A stretch of 64,000 bases of DNA from JAJDZL01 sp963664525. Its GTDB lineage: Bacteria; Pseudomonadota; Gammaproteobacteria; Arenicellales; JAJDZL01. The notes beneath the pieces were generated by a model. That model was not told the DNA's origin, made no database searches, and saw only the letters and a program-made list of their open reading frames with translations. The DNA lies in assembly GCA_963664525.1 (NCBI GenBank), contig OY761535.1:1612001-1676000 (forward strand), written 5' to 3'. The position numbers and the translations under genes were made by a program. Shown piece after piece: positions 46,385-55,836 of this stretch. Positions within the stretch are counted from its first letter, which is position 1. Each line of letters begins with the position of its first letter.

Positions 46385-48034
46385 CTAAGGGTTTTGCTTC
46401 ATGTGAAGTTCCCTTAATTCTTTACGTCGAACCTTGCCGGTGGTCGTTAGCGGCAAATTGTCAATGAATTCAATCAATCGGGGATACTCATACGCGGCCA
46501 ACCGTTTTCGAACAGAATTCTGTATATCCTGTGTCAATGCTTCAGATGCGACTTCATTGGCTTTCAGTACGATGTACGCTTTGATTGCCTCGCCACGCAT
46601 TTCATCTGGAACCCCAACAACAGCGACCTGGGCGATTGCCGGGTGCTTGATCAAACAATCCTCAATTTCGCCAGGACCAATACGGTAACCTGCGCTTGAA
46701 ATAACATCATCTTTGCGCCCGACAAACCAAAGGTATCCATCATCGTCCTTGTATCCCATATCGCCGGTCGACCACCATTGGCCTATATACTTTTCGCGGG
46801 TCGCCTCTTCGTTTTTCCAGTAGCCAGAAACCATCACCGGATCAGCCCGATCGGCCGCAAGTTCTCCAATCTCACCGACTGGCATTACATTGCCTGCATC
46901 ATCAACCGGTTCGACCCGATGTCCCGGGTAGCTCTTGCCGATTGAACCTGCGCGAATCTCCATGACTGGGGAACAGTTACCACAGATGTAGTTAAACTCC
47001 GTTTGCGCCCACATTTCATTAATCTCGATTCCAAACGCTTCCTTGCCCCAATAGTACAGTTCCGAACCCAGCGATTCCCCAGCAGACATAATCGAACGCA
47101 TTTGAATGTCAAACCGCTTTGCCATACCTTCAACCTGGCGAAGCATTTTCAATGCAGTCGGCGGAATGAAACTGTTTCGAACTCGATACTTCTCCATCAA
47201 TTGACAGGCTCGTTCTGCATCAAATTTACCACCGTCATAGCCCAATACGGGGACGCCATAATACAAAGACGGAATCAGTGCGTCCAGCAAACCGCCTGTC
47301 CAGGCCCAATCAGCCGGAGTCCAAAATAAATCGTCCTTTTGTGGAAGGAAATTGTGCGACATCTCAAATCCAGTCAAATTTCCGATCAAGCAGCGATGCG
47401 GTGCGAGCGCTCCTTTGGGCGGCCCGGTTGTACCGGACGTATAGACAAGATAAGCTGGATCCTCGGCTAGAGTATTGACCAATTCGAACGATTCGCTAGC
47501 CTGTTTCAACAGACTCCAAAAACCGACATCGCTATCGCAGTCAATGATCGTCTCAAGTTCCGGCAACTCACCGCGTATAGACTCCAGTAATTCAAGGTGT
47601 TCTGTGTCAGTAATCACCACCTTGGTACCGCTGTTGTTCAAACGGTACCCCACTGCTTCTGGACCGAACAGGACCGATAATGGCAATGCAACAGCACCGA
47701 GTTTATAGATTCCCAAGTGGCTGATGACTGTCTCGGAACGCTGTGGGAGAATAATGCCAACACGATCCCCTTTTTTGACACCAAAATGGCGAAGTACATT
47801 GGCCAATTGATTGGATAGCCGCTTTAGCTCTAGAAAAGAAATCTCACGGCATTTGCCTGTTTTGTTCTCGCAATAGATCGCAATTTTGTCACCCATCTGT
47901 TCGACATGTCGGTCGCAGACCGCTTGTGCAATGTTGAAATGTTCTGGAATCGACCACTCAAATGTTTCATAAATTGCATCCCAATCACCCCATTCAGGTC
48001 GAATCAATCTGAGTTGGTCGTTAATCATCACCAA
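46385..48034 (-). CDS. Acyl-CoA synthetase (acetyl/medium-chain type)
   Basis: 549-residue adenylate-forming enzyme. A3 is LVYTSGTTGPPKGAL, A5 MWAQTE, A7 WWSTGDMGYKDDDGY and the catalytic A10 lysine TTTGKVRRKELR. The spacing resembles short- and medium-chain acyl-CoA synthetases, including the methylmercaptopropionyl-CoA ligases (DmdB). The gene overlaps a hydroxyacid-oxoacid transhydrogenase by 7 bp, so a substrate connected with 4-hydroxybutyrate or succinate semialdehyde is also plausible. Substrate is not determined by sequence reading. Confidence 0.88.
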   Translation of the reverse strand: MVMINDQLRLIRPEWGDWDAIYETFEWSIPEHFNIAQAVCDRHVEQMGDKIAIYCENKTGKCREISFLELKRLSNQLANVLRHFGVKKGDRVGIILPQRSETVISHLGIYKLGAVALPLSVLFGPEAVGYRLNNSGTKVVITDTEHLELLESIRGELPELETIIDCDSDVGFWSLLKQASESFELVNTLAEDPAYLVYTSGTTGPPKGALAPHRCLIGNLTGFEMSHNFLPQKDDLFWTPADWAWTGGLLDALIPSLYYGVPVLGYDGGKFDAERACQLMEKYRVRNSFIPPTALKMLRQVEGMAKRFDIQMRSIMSAGESLGSELYYWGKEAFGIEINEMWAQTEFNYICGNCSPVMEIRAGSIGKSYPGHRVEPVDDAGNVMPVGEIGELAADRADPVMVSGYWKNEEATREKYIGQWWSTGDMGYKDDDGYLWFVGRKDDVISSAGYRIGPGEIEDCLIKHPAIAQVAVVGVPDEMRGEAIKAYIVLKANEVASEALTQDIQNSVRKRLAAYEYPRLIEFIDNLPLTTTGKVRRKELRELHMKQNP

Positions 48035-49332
48035 TACCGAATTGCCTGAGAATACATTGCTTTAAGGTCGTCTTCGCTCACCGCGCACGGCGCATTGTCC
48101 AACAGACGCTTTTGCACAATTGCGCCTTGCGCTAAAAGTTCAACGTCGTCATCGTCATATCCCACCTCAGATATACCATTTGGCATCTCAGTTGCTTTCA
48201 TCATTGACTGCAAGTGTTCCGCGAGTGCTTCGCCAGCCTCATTTTCGCTCGCGTCTCCAAGCTGCGCAGATAGCAATTTTGCACCTTCCAAATGCCGCCA
48301 AGGGCTGGCACTGGCACTGAAACGAAAAGCCGCTGGAGCATTGACGACAACAGAGATACCATGAGGAACGAGTGGATGATCTTGTGGATAGCCTTCGGGA
48401 AAGTAATTCTTTACCAACCCCGCGACAGAATAAGACATGCCATGTGGAATATGTACGCCGCTATTGCCAAACGCAATTCCGGCAAGTGTTGCCGCCAACA
48501 TCATGCCATGACGGGCTTCGGTGTCACTGGCATCCTTTACCGCTCGAACCAAATATTGTCCGGTCAGCCACAATGCTTGTCGACACCCCATGTCACTGTA
48601 AGGATTGGCTCCCTGACTCAAAGGACGAATACCGTTGTCAGGTTTCGAACGCTTCGTATAGGGTCGCGCTGTGTACGATTCCAGTGCATGGCACAGTACA
48701 TCAAACCCACTTGCTGCAACCACCTTGGCAGGCAAGGTCGCGGTCACATTTGGATCGACAATCGCTCGTGTCGGTTTAAGCCGAGACGAAGCGATCCCGG
48801 TCTTCACCTGCTTTTCGAGCAAATCAAATACTGCAATACCCGTACACTCACTGCCGGTCCCGGACGTTGTCGGACAGGCGATATGAGGCGCTAATTCTCC
48901 AGGTACAGCAACCCCTTCGCCGACCGGCGCATTAACGTAATCCAAAAATTCCGCAGGATGTGTACTGTAAAGATTAGCCGCCTTGCATGTATCAATGACT
49001 GAGCCGCCACCAATTGACACATAACCGTCGAACTTGCCTTCTGCCGCAAACTTCGCAGCCGCCTTGAACGACGCATCCGTCGGTTCAATGCTCACCTCAT
49101 CGTAAATCTCGAAATCAAGCTTTGCTTTACCAAGATTGCGCAGAACGTTTTGAACAATCGGCAGTTGTCTGACCGTTCGATCAGTAAACAGGGCCACTCG
49201 CGACATGCCGATGTCATCGATATCAAACTGCAATTCATCAAGGGCACCAGGACCATATTTGATGGAACTGAAGTCCACCGAAAAAATCGATTCGTTGCCG
49301 GCCGATAACTGGTAATGATGACAACAACTCAC
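48028..49332 (-). CDS. Hydroxyacid-oxoacid transhydrogenase (iron-containing alcohol dehydrogenase, ADHFE1-like)
   Basis: 434 residues. The fold is group III alcohol dehydrogenase, with GGGSVIDTCKAANLY for nucleotide binding and metal-ligand histidines in SGFDVLCHALESYT and GVHIPHGMSYSVAGLVKNYF. The last segment, DHPLVPHGISVVVNAPAAF, and the overall order closely follow animal ADHFE1, which oxidises 4-hydroxybutyrate to succinate semialdehyde while reducing 2-oxoglutarate to D-2-hydroxyglutarate. The N-terminal CCHHYQ is also seen in this group. It overlaps the acyl-CoA synthetase gene. Confidence 0.87.
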   Translation of the reverse strand: MSCCHHYQLSAGNESIFSVDFSSIKYGPGALDELQFDIDDIGMSRVALFTDRTVRQLPIVQNVLRNLGKAKLDFEIYDEVSIEPTDASFKAAAKFAAEGKFDGYVSIGGGSVIDTCKAANLYSTHPAEFLDYVNAPVGEGVAVPGELAPHIACPTTSGTGSECTGIAVFDLLEKQVKTGIASSRLKPTRAIVDPNVTATLPAKVVAASGFDVLCHALESYTARPYTKRSKPDNGIRPLSQGANPYSDMGCRQALWLTGQYLVRAVKDASDTEARHGMMLAATLAGIAFGNSGVHIPHGMSYSVAGLVKNYFPEGYPQDHPLVPHGISVVVNAPAAFRFSASASPWRHLEGAKLLSAQLGDASENEAGEALAEHLQSMMKATEMPNGISEVGYDDDDVELLAQGAIVQKRLLDNAPCAVSEDDLKAMYSQAIRYW

Positions 49333-49364
49333 AATGATTCAACCTTCACTTTTTGATTGAGCAG

Positions 49365-50651
49365 TTATTTTTGTGAGATCGCCAGTGCTTGATCCAAATC
49401 CCACAAAATGTCTTCAATTGTTTCCAGACCAACTGAAATCCTAATCATATTTGGTTGGACACCCGCTTCAATTTGAGCCGCTTCATCAAGCTGGCGATGA
49501 GTCGTCGAAGCCGGGTGAACCACCAGTGTCTTGGCATCTCCGAGATTAACCAAGTGACTTAAAAACTGAACCGATTCAATGAATTTGACACACGATTCGA
49601 TGCCACCTTTGACTCCAAAACTCATGATGGCACTGGGACCTTTTGGAAAGTAGCGCTGTGCGAGATCGTAATATGGATTGGACTCAAGACCAGGATAATT
49701 CACCCATTCAATTGCAGAATGTCCTTCCAAAAACCTGGCGACTGCGAATGCATTTTCAACATGGCGGTCCATTCGAACATGCAAGGTTTCAAGGCCCTGC
49801 AAAAACAAAAACGAATTAAACGGACTGAGTGTTGGACCGAAAGTCCTCAAAATTTCGCAGCGAGCTTTCATGGTGTAGCCAAAATCACCAAAAGTCTCGT
49901 AAAAGCGAATCCCGTGATACCCCTCTGATGGATCCATCATGGTCGGAAATTTACCATTGTCCCAAGGGAATTGACCAGACTCAACCAGAACTCCGCCGAT
50001 CGATGTCCCGTGACCACAAATAAATTTAGTCGCTGAGTGGACTGCTATGTCTGCGCCAAATTCAAAAGGGCGGAAAAGGTATGGCGTTGCAAATGTATTG
50101 TCAACGAAAAATGGAATACCATGCGCTTGTGCAATATCGGCGATCGCGACAAAGTCAACAATATTACTGGCTGGATTGCCGATTGATTCTGTGAAAAGAC
50201 ACTTGGTTTGAGGTGTGATAGCCTTGGCAAAATTATCTGGATCATCGCTGTCAACAAATGTCGCCTGAATTCCCAACTTTCGAAAATTGAATGAAAGCTG
50301 GGTATGCGTCCCTCCATATAGTGTTTTGGCAGACACGACGTGGTCCCCGGCTTCCAGGATTGTCAAAAAGGCAACCAACTGTGCTGCCATTCCAGATGAC
50401 ACGGCTACCGCTGCCCGACCCTTTTCTAACGCCGCCATACGCTGCTCAAACACTGCGTTGGTCGGATTCATGATGCGGGTGTAGATATTACCAAAGGTCT
50501 GTAAGTTGAACAGACTGGCAGCATGGTCCGCCGAATCAAAGACATAAGCCGCTGTCTGGTAGATGGGCGGCACACGTGCACCCGTTGCCGGGTCCGGTAG
50601 ATGCCCCGCATGCAGGCACAGAGTTTCGATGCCAAATTGTCGATCAGCCAT
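49365..50651 (-). CDS. metY: O-acetylhomoserine sulfhydrylase
   Basis: 428 residues from the ATG at 50651, where the family N-terminus (FGIETLCLHAGHLPDPATGA) begins; the longer frame to 50714 runs into the upstream gene. PLP enzyme of the Cys/Met metabolism family: YTRIMNPTNAVFEQRMAALE, and the Schiff-base lysine in AVHSATKFICGHGTSIGG. It makes homocysteine from O-acetylhomoserine and sulfide. It is preceded by a CoA-binding-domain protein, a frequent neighbour of metY. Homocysteine made here could feed the methyltransferase at 43963-44964. Confidence 0.95.
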   Translation of the reverse strand: MADRQFGIETLCLHAGHLPDPATGARVPPIYQTAAYVFDSADHAASLFNLQTFGNIYTRIMNPTNAVFEQRMAALEKGRAAVAVSSGMAAQLVAFLTILEAGDHVVSAKTLYGGTHTQLSFNFRKLGIQATFVDSDDPDNFAKAITPQTKCLFTESIGNPASNIVDFVAIADIAQAHGIPFFVDNTFATPYLFRPFEFGADIAVHSATKFICGHGTSIGGVLVESGQFPWDNGKFPTMMDPSEGYHGIRFYETFGDFGYTMKARCEILRTFGPTLSPFNSFLFLQGLETLHVRMDRHVENAFAVARFLEGHSAIEWVNYPGLESNPYYDLAQRYFPKGPSAIMSFGVKGGIESCVKFIESVQFLSHLVNLGDAKTLVVHPASTTHRQLDEAAQIEAGVQPNMIRISVGLETIEDILWDLDQALAISQK

Positions 50652-50661
50652 ATTGTCCCTG

Positions 50662-51141
50662 CTAGAAAACCCAGTTCGAGCGCGCCGAAGAGATGACTCC
50701 TGTATCGACACCAATGAAATTCAATCCGCCGAACAGCCGGGCATGCTCAATTTTCATGCACCGATCAACCACCACATCCATACCTGCTTCTACAGCCAGA
50801 TGTGTCGCCTCATCATTGAAAATGCCAAGCTGCAACCATAATACTTTGGCATCAATGCCAACTGCCGACTGGGCAATTGGCAAGACTACTTCAGAACGCT
50901 GAAACACATTGACAACATCAACGGGTTCGTCAATATCCTCCAAGCGTGCGTAGCATTTTTGACTCAGTATTGATTCGTAATTGGGATTGACTGGAATGAC
51001 CCGGTAGCCATATTCAAGCAGATATTTGGCAGCAAAATGACTGGGTCTGTACCAACGCTCTGACAGGCCAACCATCGCGATGGTGCGATGGTCTTTGAGA
51101 ATTCTTCTCAGCGATGGGATATCGTCAACAATCATTCGCAT
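50662..51141 (-). CDS. CoA-binding domain protein (YccU-like)
   Basis: 159 residues with a Rossmann-type CoA-binding domain: HRTIAMVGLSERWYRPSHFAAKYL, YRVIPVNPNY and VDVVNVFQRSE, then WLQLGIFNDEA and MDVVVDRCMKIEHARL. Homologues bind CoA; their role is unclear. Encoded 10 bp upstream of metY and overlapping the DUF1285 gene by 10 bp, so it belongs to a four-gene operon with the thioesterase. Confidence 0.92.
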   Translation of the reverse strand: MRMIVDDIPSLRRILKDHRTIAMVGLSERWYRPSHFAAKYLLEYGYRVIPVNPNYESILSQKCYARLEDIDEPVDVVNVFQRSEVVLPIAQSAVGIDAKVLWLQLGIFNDEATHLAVEAGMDVVVDRCMKIEHARLFGGLNFIGVDTGVISSARSNWVF

Positions 51142-51692
51142 TCACCTAAAACAAAAAATTGTCCATCGCTCCAGACGCCAAACTGGCGAACGCCCTCTTG
51201 TTCGTTTTCAATTCCCAATTCAACCAACTGGTAATAAACATTTCTGGCGATCAACGCATACAAACCACTTCTGACTTCAATATAAGGCGAGGGTTCCCCA
51301 TCTTCGGCAAATTCGACCCAAATTCTATGATCGCGATCTGCAAGAATAACATCATCAGTCTTGGTTCGAAAATAGATGCTTTGATTTTCTCCATGTCCTT
51401 TTTCGTCGAGCTGCACAACCAAAAAAGGTGCATCATCGACTGTAATCCTCAATTTTTCAACCGGTGTCACCAGGTAGTGTTCTCCGTCACTGTCTTTACG
51501 CAGCACGGTCGAAAACAAGCGCACCAGTCGCTGTCGACCAATCGGTGAACCCATATAGAACCAAGTACCGTCGCGCGCGATCCTGATGTCAATATCACCA
51601 CAAAATTCCGGATTCCAAAGATGGACCGGCGGCAGACCCTTGCTGGAGATCTGCGCAGCAAGGCTCATGGGATCTAATTGCGAATCAGTCAT
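51132..51692 (-). CDS. DUF1285 family protein
   Basis: 186 residues from the ATG at 51692; the open frame extends to 51878, but that part overlaps the thioesterase gene. LPPVHLWNPEFCGDIDIRIARDGTWFYMGSPI is the conserved DUF1285 opening, followed by LVTPVEKLRITVDDAPFL and LYALIARNVYYQLVE. Function unknown; the family is common in marine Proteobacteria. The start overlaps the end of the thioesterase gene by 8 bp. Confidence 0.88.
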   Translation of the reverse strand: MTDSQLDPMSLAAQISSKGLPPVHLWNPEFCGDIDIRIARDGTWFYMGSPIGRQRLVRLFSTVLRKDSDGEHYLVTPVEKLRITVDDAPFLVVQLDEKGHGENQSIYFRTKTDDVILADRDHRIWVEFAEDGEPSPYIEVRSGLYALIARNVYYQLVELGIENEQEGVRQFGVWSDGQFFVLGECE

Positions 51693-52080
51693 CAATCTCA
51701 TTCGGCACCGGTCGTGGCCTGCCGTCTTGATCAATTGCAACAAATGTAAATCGACCTTCGGTAACTTTTTCAAGCTTGCCACTCGAACGCCGGCTGACCC
51801 AAGTTTCAACAAGAACAGCAATCGATGTCGTGCCGATTTTGACTGTTGAACAATAACAGCTGACAACGTCACCGACATAAACCGGCAAGTGAAAGGTCAT
51901 TGCATCAACGGCAACTGTAGCGACTCGCCCCTTGGCAACCTCATAGGCATGAATACCACCTGCAATATCCATCTGTGACATAATCCAGCCACCAAAAATA
52001 TCCCCGCTGGGATTTGCATTCGCTGGCATCGCGACTGTTCTAAGCGATGCTTCATGCGTATTCTGACTGGGTAAGATCAA
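51685..52080 (-). CDS. YciA-like acyl-CoA thioesterase
   Basis: 131 residues with a single hot-dog domain: LRTVAMPANANPSGDIFGGWIMSQMDIAG is the conserved helix and active-site region (Asn/Asp), and VGDVVSCYCSTVKIG continues the sheet. YciA-type enzymes hydrolyse a broad range of acyl-CoAs. First gene of the operon with the DUF1285 protein, CoA-binding protein and metY. Confidence 0.92.
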   Translation of the reverse strand: MILPSQNTHEASLRTVAMPANANPSGDIFGGWIMSQMDIAGGIHAYEVAKGRVATVAVDAMTFHLPVYVGDVVSCYCSTVKIGTTSIAVLVETWVSRRSSGKLEKVTEGRFTFVAIDQDGRPRPVPNEIDD

Positions 52081-52593
52081 TTTCAGACGACCTGGTGTTC
52101 TCTTTTGACAATCACATCTTTATCAATTGGTGGACCGATAAAATTGTAATTGAACTAACACAGCATTGACGAGTCCATTGATTGTGAATCGACAAATTGT
52201 AAGACACTATTTTCAATTGGTATGTGATCTCAAATAATGCGTCCATTTGGGGGTTTTAATTTCAGTAGGCTAATTCAAGTTTGAAGACTTCGCCCCATCT
52301 AAGGGAATGCCCTCAATTGTTCTGTTTCATTTGACCTTTTTAAACAATCTGAAATTGACTGTAGCGAACGAATAAAATTGAACGTGGATGTTTTCTGATC
52401 CATCTTCCAACTGTATGTTGCGGTTTGTGTTTGTTTTCAGTAACTTGAAAAATCTTGCAAAATTCAAATGGATTGAACTGGATAAAGAATCCAGTGCGAG
52501 GCAGCAATTGATCTCAGACTGAGAGGAATTTGGATTAGCGACTCAGGATTAACCAAGCAAAGACAAGTACACTTCAAATTAATAAGATTTTTT
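52081..52593. other. Divergent intergenic region, no gene seen
   Basis: About 510 AT-rich bases between the thioesterase and the agmatinase-family gene, which point away from each other. It must carry promoters for both. No riboswitch core (guanidine, glycine or SAM type) could be recognised by eye, and open frames are short. Confidence 0.4.
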
Positions 52594-53559
52594 ATGGCTC
52601 AACACAAGACTCCTCCTGTCCAGCCAGTCAGTGGCACGATTACACCACGATATGCTGGGCCATCGACATTTTGCCGTCTGCCAGAATTGCGCGATGTGCC
52701 CTACTGTGATGTGGCGATACTCGGCATTCCGTTTGATTCAGGAACCAGCTACCGACCTGGAGCACGATTTGGACCTCAAGCGATCCGTCAAGCTTCACGC
52801 CATCTTCGCTATAACTTTCATCCGGCTTATGAGACCGAGCCATTCGTCGAGATTCAGGTCGCTGACGCTGGCGACGTTGCTTGCAACCCATTCAATATTG
52901 AAGAGGCAATTGATCAGATCGAAACTGCAGCCTCAAAGTTATTGGACGATGTCGGAGCTTTAGTCAGTCTTGGGGGTGACCACACCATCGCGGTACCTTT
53001 GCTAAGAGCCATGCACCAGCATCATGGTGCCGTCGCACTGGTACACTTCGATGCTCATCTTGATACTTGGGACACTTATTTTGGTGCGCCATACACGCAT
53101 GGCACACCGTTTCGCCGGGCTGCAGAAGAAGGTCTGTTTGATGACCATGCTTCCATGCACGTCGGCATTCGCGGCCCACTTTACAGTCGTGAAGATCTGG
53201 AAAACGACGCAGAACTTGGATTTAAAGTCATCCATTGCGATGAATTGAACGATCAAGGCCCGGCACACGTCGCCCGTCGGATTCGAGATCGAGTGGGTGA
53301 TGTGCCGCTTTACCTGTCTATCGATATTGATGTTCTGGACCCGGCTCACGCACCCGGCACCGGCACGCCGGAGATTGCCGGAATGAGCAGTCGAGAATTG
53401 GTCAACATTTTACGTGGGCTACGAGGTCTAAAACTTGTCGGCGCCGATATCGTCGAAGTTGCGCCTGCTTACGACCATGCAGAAATCACCTCACTTGCAG
53501 CCGCAACCGTGGCATTTGAATTAGTTAACCTGATATTGTGCGGTCGAAAAAACACTTAG
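52594..53559 (+). CDS. Agmatinase/ureohydrolase family protein
   Basis: 321 residues. The binuclear manganese site is complete: LGGDHTIAVPLL, ALVHFDAHLDTWD and LSIDIDVLDPAHAPGTGTPE. PFDSGTSYRPGARFGPQAIRQAS near residue 50 is typical of agmatinases and guanidino-acid hydrolases. The enzyme should release urea from agmatine, guanidinobutyrate or a related guanidino compound; the substrate cannot be settled by motif reading. Monocistronic and convergent with the PaaK-like gene. Confidence 0.92.
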   Translation: MAQHKTPPVQPVSGTITPRYAGPSTFCRLPELRDVPYCDVAILGIPFDSGTSYRPGARFGPQAIRQASRHLRYNFHPAYETEPFVEIQVADAGDVACNPFNIEEAIDQIETAASKLLDDVGALVSLGGDHTIAVPLLRAMHQHHGAVALVHFDAHLDTWDTYFGAPYTHGTPFRRAAEEGLFDDHASMHVGIRGPLYSREDLENDAELGFKVIHCDELNDQGPAHVARRIRDRVGDVPLYLSIDIDVLDPAHAPGTGTPEIAGMSSRELVNILRGLRGLKLVGADIVEVAPAYDHAEITSLAAATVAFELVNLILCGRKNT

Positions 53560-53626
53560 TTTTTTGACAGCCAAAGTCAGTTTTGAGCCGAAACGGGTCG
53601 TTTCAATCCAGAGCAGACATCTCAGC

Positions 53627-54865
53627 TCAGTCGTAAGTCCTGGCATCTTGAATGACGACGCCATCAACTGGCAAAGCACCGGGTGATTCGAAACTGACCT
53701 CTGCTCGCAGCTTGCAAATTTCGCGCGCTGCTTTCACAATAGCCTCGCGCAATTCATCCGAGTGCTCGTGGGCCTCACACTTTAACAGCATCTGGTCTTG
53801 ATAATCTTGATTCGTAACCACTAACCTTGCTTTTCTCACTTCGGGGAAACGTTTGATTATTCGAGCAATTTGTCCAGGCTGTACAAAAATACCGCGCACC
53901 TTGGTTGACTGGTCAGCACGACCCATCCAACCCTTGATCCTGAGGTTGGTGCGCCCGCAAGGACTAGGCCCATCGATAAGCATCGACATGTCCCCAGTTG
54001 CAAAACGCAACAAAGGATAATCCGGGTTCAACACAGAAACCACAATCTCCCCAACTTCACCGGCCGCCACCGGATCCCCAGTTCCAGGCTGGACAATCTC
54101 CAAGATTACCCCCTCATCAATGATGAGCCCTTCCATGGCAGAGGATTCATAGGCGATCAAACCAATGTCTGCAGTCGCATAGGCTTGTAGAACCTCGACA
54201 TCAAACTCTCGAATTTCCTCTCGAAGCGATGGTGGTAAGGCTTCACCAGAAACCAATGCCACGCGAAGTGAGGAAATATCTGTTCCGGAATTGGCACCGG
54301 AATCCAGAATAATCTTCAAAAACGAGGGTGTTCCTGTGTACGCTTGGGGGCGCAGGCGTTCGATCGCCTGAACTTGCATTTCTGTTTGCCCCACACCGGC
54401 TGGAAACACTGCGCATCCAATGTGGCTGGCCCCACTTTCTAGCATCATGCCGGCAGGAACGAAATGGTAGGAAAAAGAGTTGTGCACAAGCATGCCCTTT
54501 CTGAAACCTGCAGCATACAATGCCCGAGCCATTCGCCAACAATCGGCGCGGGAGGTTTGCGGTTCATAGATGGGACCAGGAGAAGCAAAAATTCGAAGCA
54601 AAGATTCCGGGTCAAAAGCTGTCAACTCACCAAAAGGTGGATTGGATTTTTGCAGTTCACCCAAGCTGGACTTGCGAATGACAGGCAATTCAGCTAATGC
54701 TTCACGAGATGTGACCGACTCAATGTCTACGCCACTGAGTTGATTTTTCAAATAGGACGATCTGGATGCCGCCTGTTTCAAATGTACCGGAAGCGATGCA
54801 AACAACTCACGCTCTCGAAGTTTTGGATCACGGATTTCGAGAGAATCGTAGTACTCAGTCGCCAT
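53627..54865 (-). CDS. PaaK-like phenylacetate-CoA ligase family protein
   Basis: 412 residues. The PaaK-type layout is seen in FASPGPIYEPQTSRADCWRMARALYAAGF, NSFSYHFVPAGMMLESGASHIG, TGTPSFLKIIL and RFATGDMSML, with KGWMGRADQSTKVRGIFVQPGQIARI at the hinge. It would activate an aromatic or other carboxylic acid to a CoA thioester. It is the last gene of the ABC transporter operon, 98 bp after livF, and the second acyl-CoA ligase of that operon. Confidence 0.87.
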   Translation of the reverse strand: MATEYYDSLEIRDPKLRERELFASLPVHLKQAASRSSYLKNQLSGVDIESVTSREALAELPVIRKSSLGELQKSNPPFGELTAFDPESLLRIFASPGPIYEPQTSRADCWRMARALYAAGFRKGMLVHNSFSYHFVPAGMMLESGASHIGCAVFPAGVGQTEMQVQAIERLRPQAYTGTPSFLKIILDSGANSGTDISSLRVALVSGEALPPSLREEIREFDVEVLQAYATADIGLIAYESSAMEGLIIDEGVILEIVQPGTGDPVAAGEVGEIVVSVLNPDYPLLRFATGDMSMLIDGPSPCGRTNLRIKGWMGRADQSTKVRGIFVQPGQIARIIKRFPEVRKARLVVTNQDYQDQMLLKCEAHEHSDELREAIVKAAREICKLRAEVSFESPGALPVDGVVIQDARTYD

Positions 54866-54963
54866 AATTAGTGCCGCGACAATATCAGTTCGGAATTGGA
54901 GATTTAGCCTTTGCTGCTGACAAATCTGGACATCGCTGCCAATTTGTCATTCTGTGAACAGCC

Positions 54964-55800
54964 TTAGGCGAGCCAGCGCTTGCGTCGCCGGTAATGCTTA
55001 ACGTTGCGAAAACTCTTACGATTTTCACCGCTCACGCCTAGATAAAACTCTTTAACATCTTCATTTTGCAACAGATCAGATGCATCACCGTCCATGACCA
55101 CCCGGCCATTCTCGAGAATGTAACCATATTGGGAGTAGCGAAGGGCCATATTGGTATTTTGCTCAGCCAACAAAATGGTAACCTGTTCATTTTCGTTGAG
55201 TTTTTTGATAATTTCAAAAATTTCCTCAACCAAAGTCGGTGCCAAACCCATCGATGGCTCATCTAGCAAAATCACCGACGGCTTAGCCATCAGCGCTCTT
55301 CCGACGGCCGTCATCTGCTGTTCACCACCGGAAATATATCCGGCGACACCGGTGCGACGTTCTTTGAGTCTTGGAAAGTAGCTGTATACCAGTTCAAGAT
55401 CTGCCTGGATCGCTGCGCGGCCGTCTTTTCGAGTATAGGCGCCAGTTAACAGGTTTTCTTCAACTGTCAAATGTTCAAAACAATGTCTTCCTTCCATCAC
55501 CTGCGTCACACCACGCACAACAAGGTCTGATGGCGTCAGTGCATCGACTCTCTCACCGCGATAAATGATTGATCCCTTGGTGACTTCGCCGCGCTCAGCA
55601 CGCAGCAGGTTAGAGATTGCTTTCAGTGTCGTAGTCTTGCCCGCACCATTGGCCCCGAGAAGCGCAATAATGCCCTTCTCGGGAACCTCTAATGATACGC
55701 CTTTGAGAACGAGAATCACTCGGTCATAAATGACCTCAATGTTATTGACACTGATAATTGCCTCACCGTTGGCGACAGGCGTTTGAGTAGACTCGTTCAC
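54964..55800 (-). CDS. LivF-type branched-chain amino acid/aromatic acid ABC transporter ATPase
   Basis: 278 residues. Walker A GANGAGKTT, signature ISGGEQQMTAVGRALM, Walker B VILLDEPSMGLAP, and the H-loop replaced by LLAEQNTNMAL as usual for LivF. Compared with LivF (about 235) there is a basic C-terminal extension (SFRNVKHYRRRKRWLA). Part of the seven-gene uptake operon. Confidence 0.93.
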   Translation of the reverse strand: MNESTQTPVANGEAIISVNNIEVIYDRVILVLKGVSLEVPEKGIIALLGANGAGKTTTLKAISNLLRAERGEVTKGSIIYRGERVDALTPSDLVVRGVTQVMEGRHCFEHLTVEENLLTGAYTRKDGRAAIQADLELVYSYFPRLKERRTGVAGYISGGEQQMTAVGRALMAKPSVILLDEPSMGLAPTLVEEIFEIIKKLNENEQVTILLAEQNTNMALRYSQYGYILENGRVVMDGDASDLLQNEDVKEFYLGVSGENRKSFRNVKHYRRRKRWLA

Positions 55801-55836
55801 AGGAAGACCTAATTTTCAGTTGCTAGGCGGTGACAA

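Noticed and set aside
52081..52593. Possible guanidine riboswitch before the agmatinase-family gene
   Set aside because: None of the conserved guanidine-I, -II or -III cores could be recognised.
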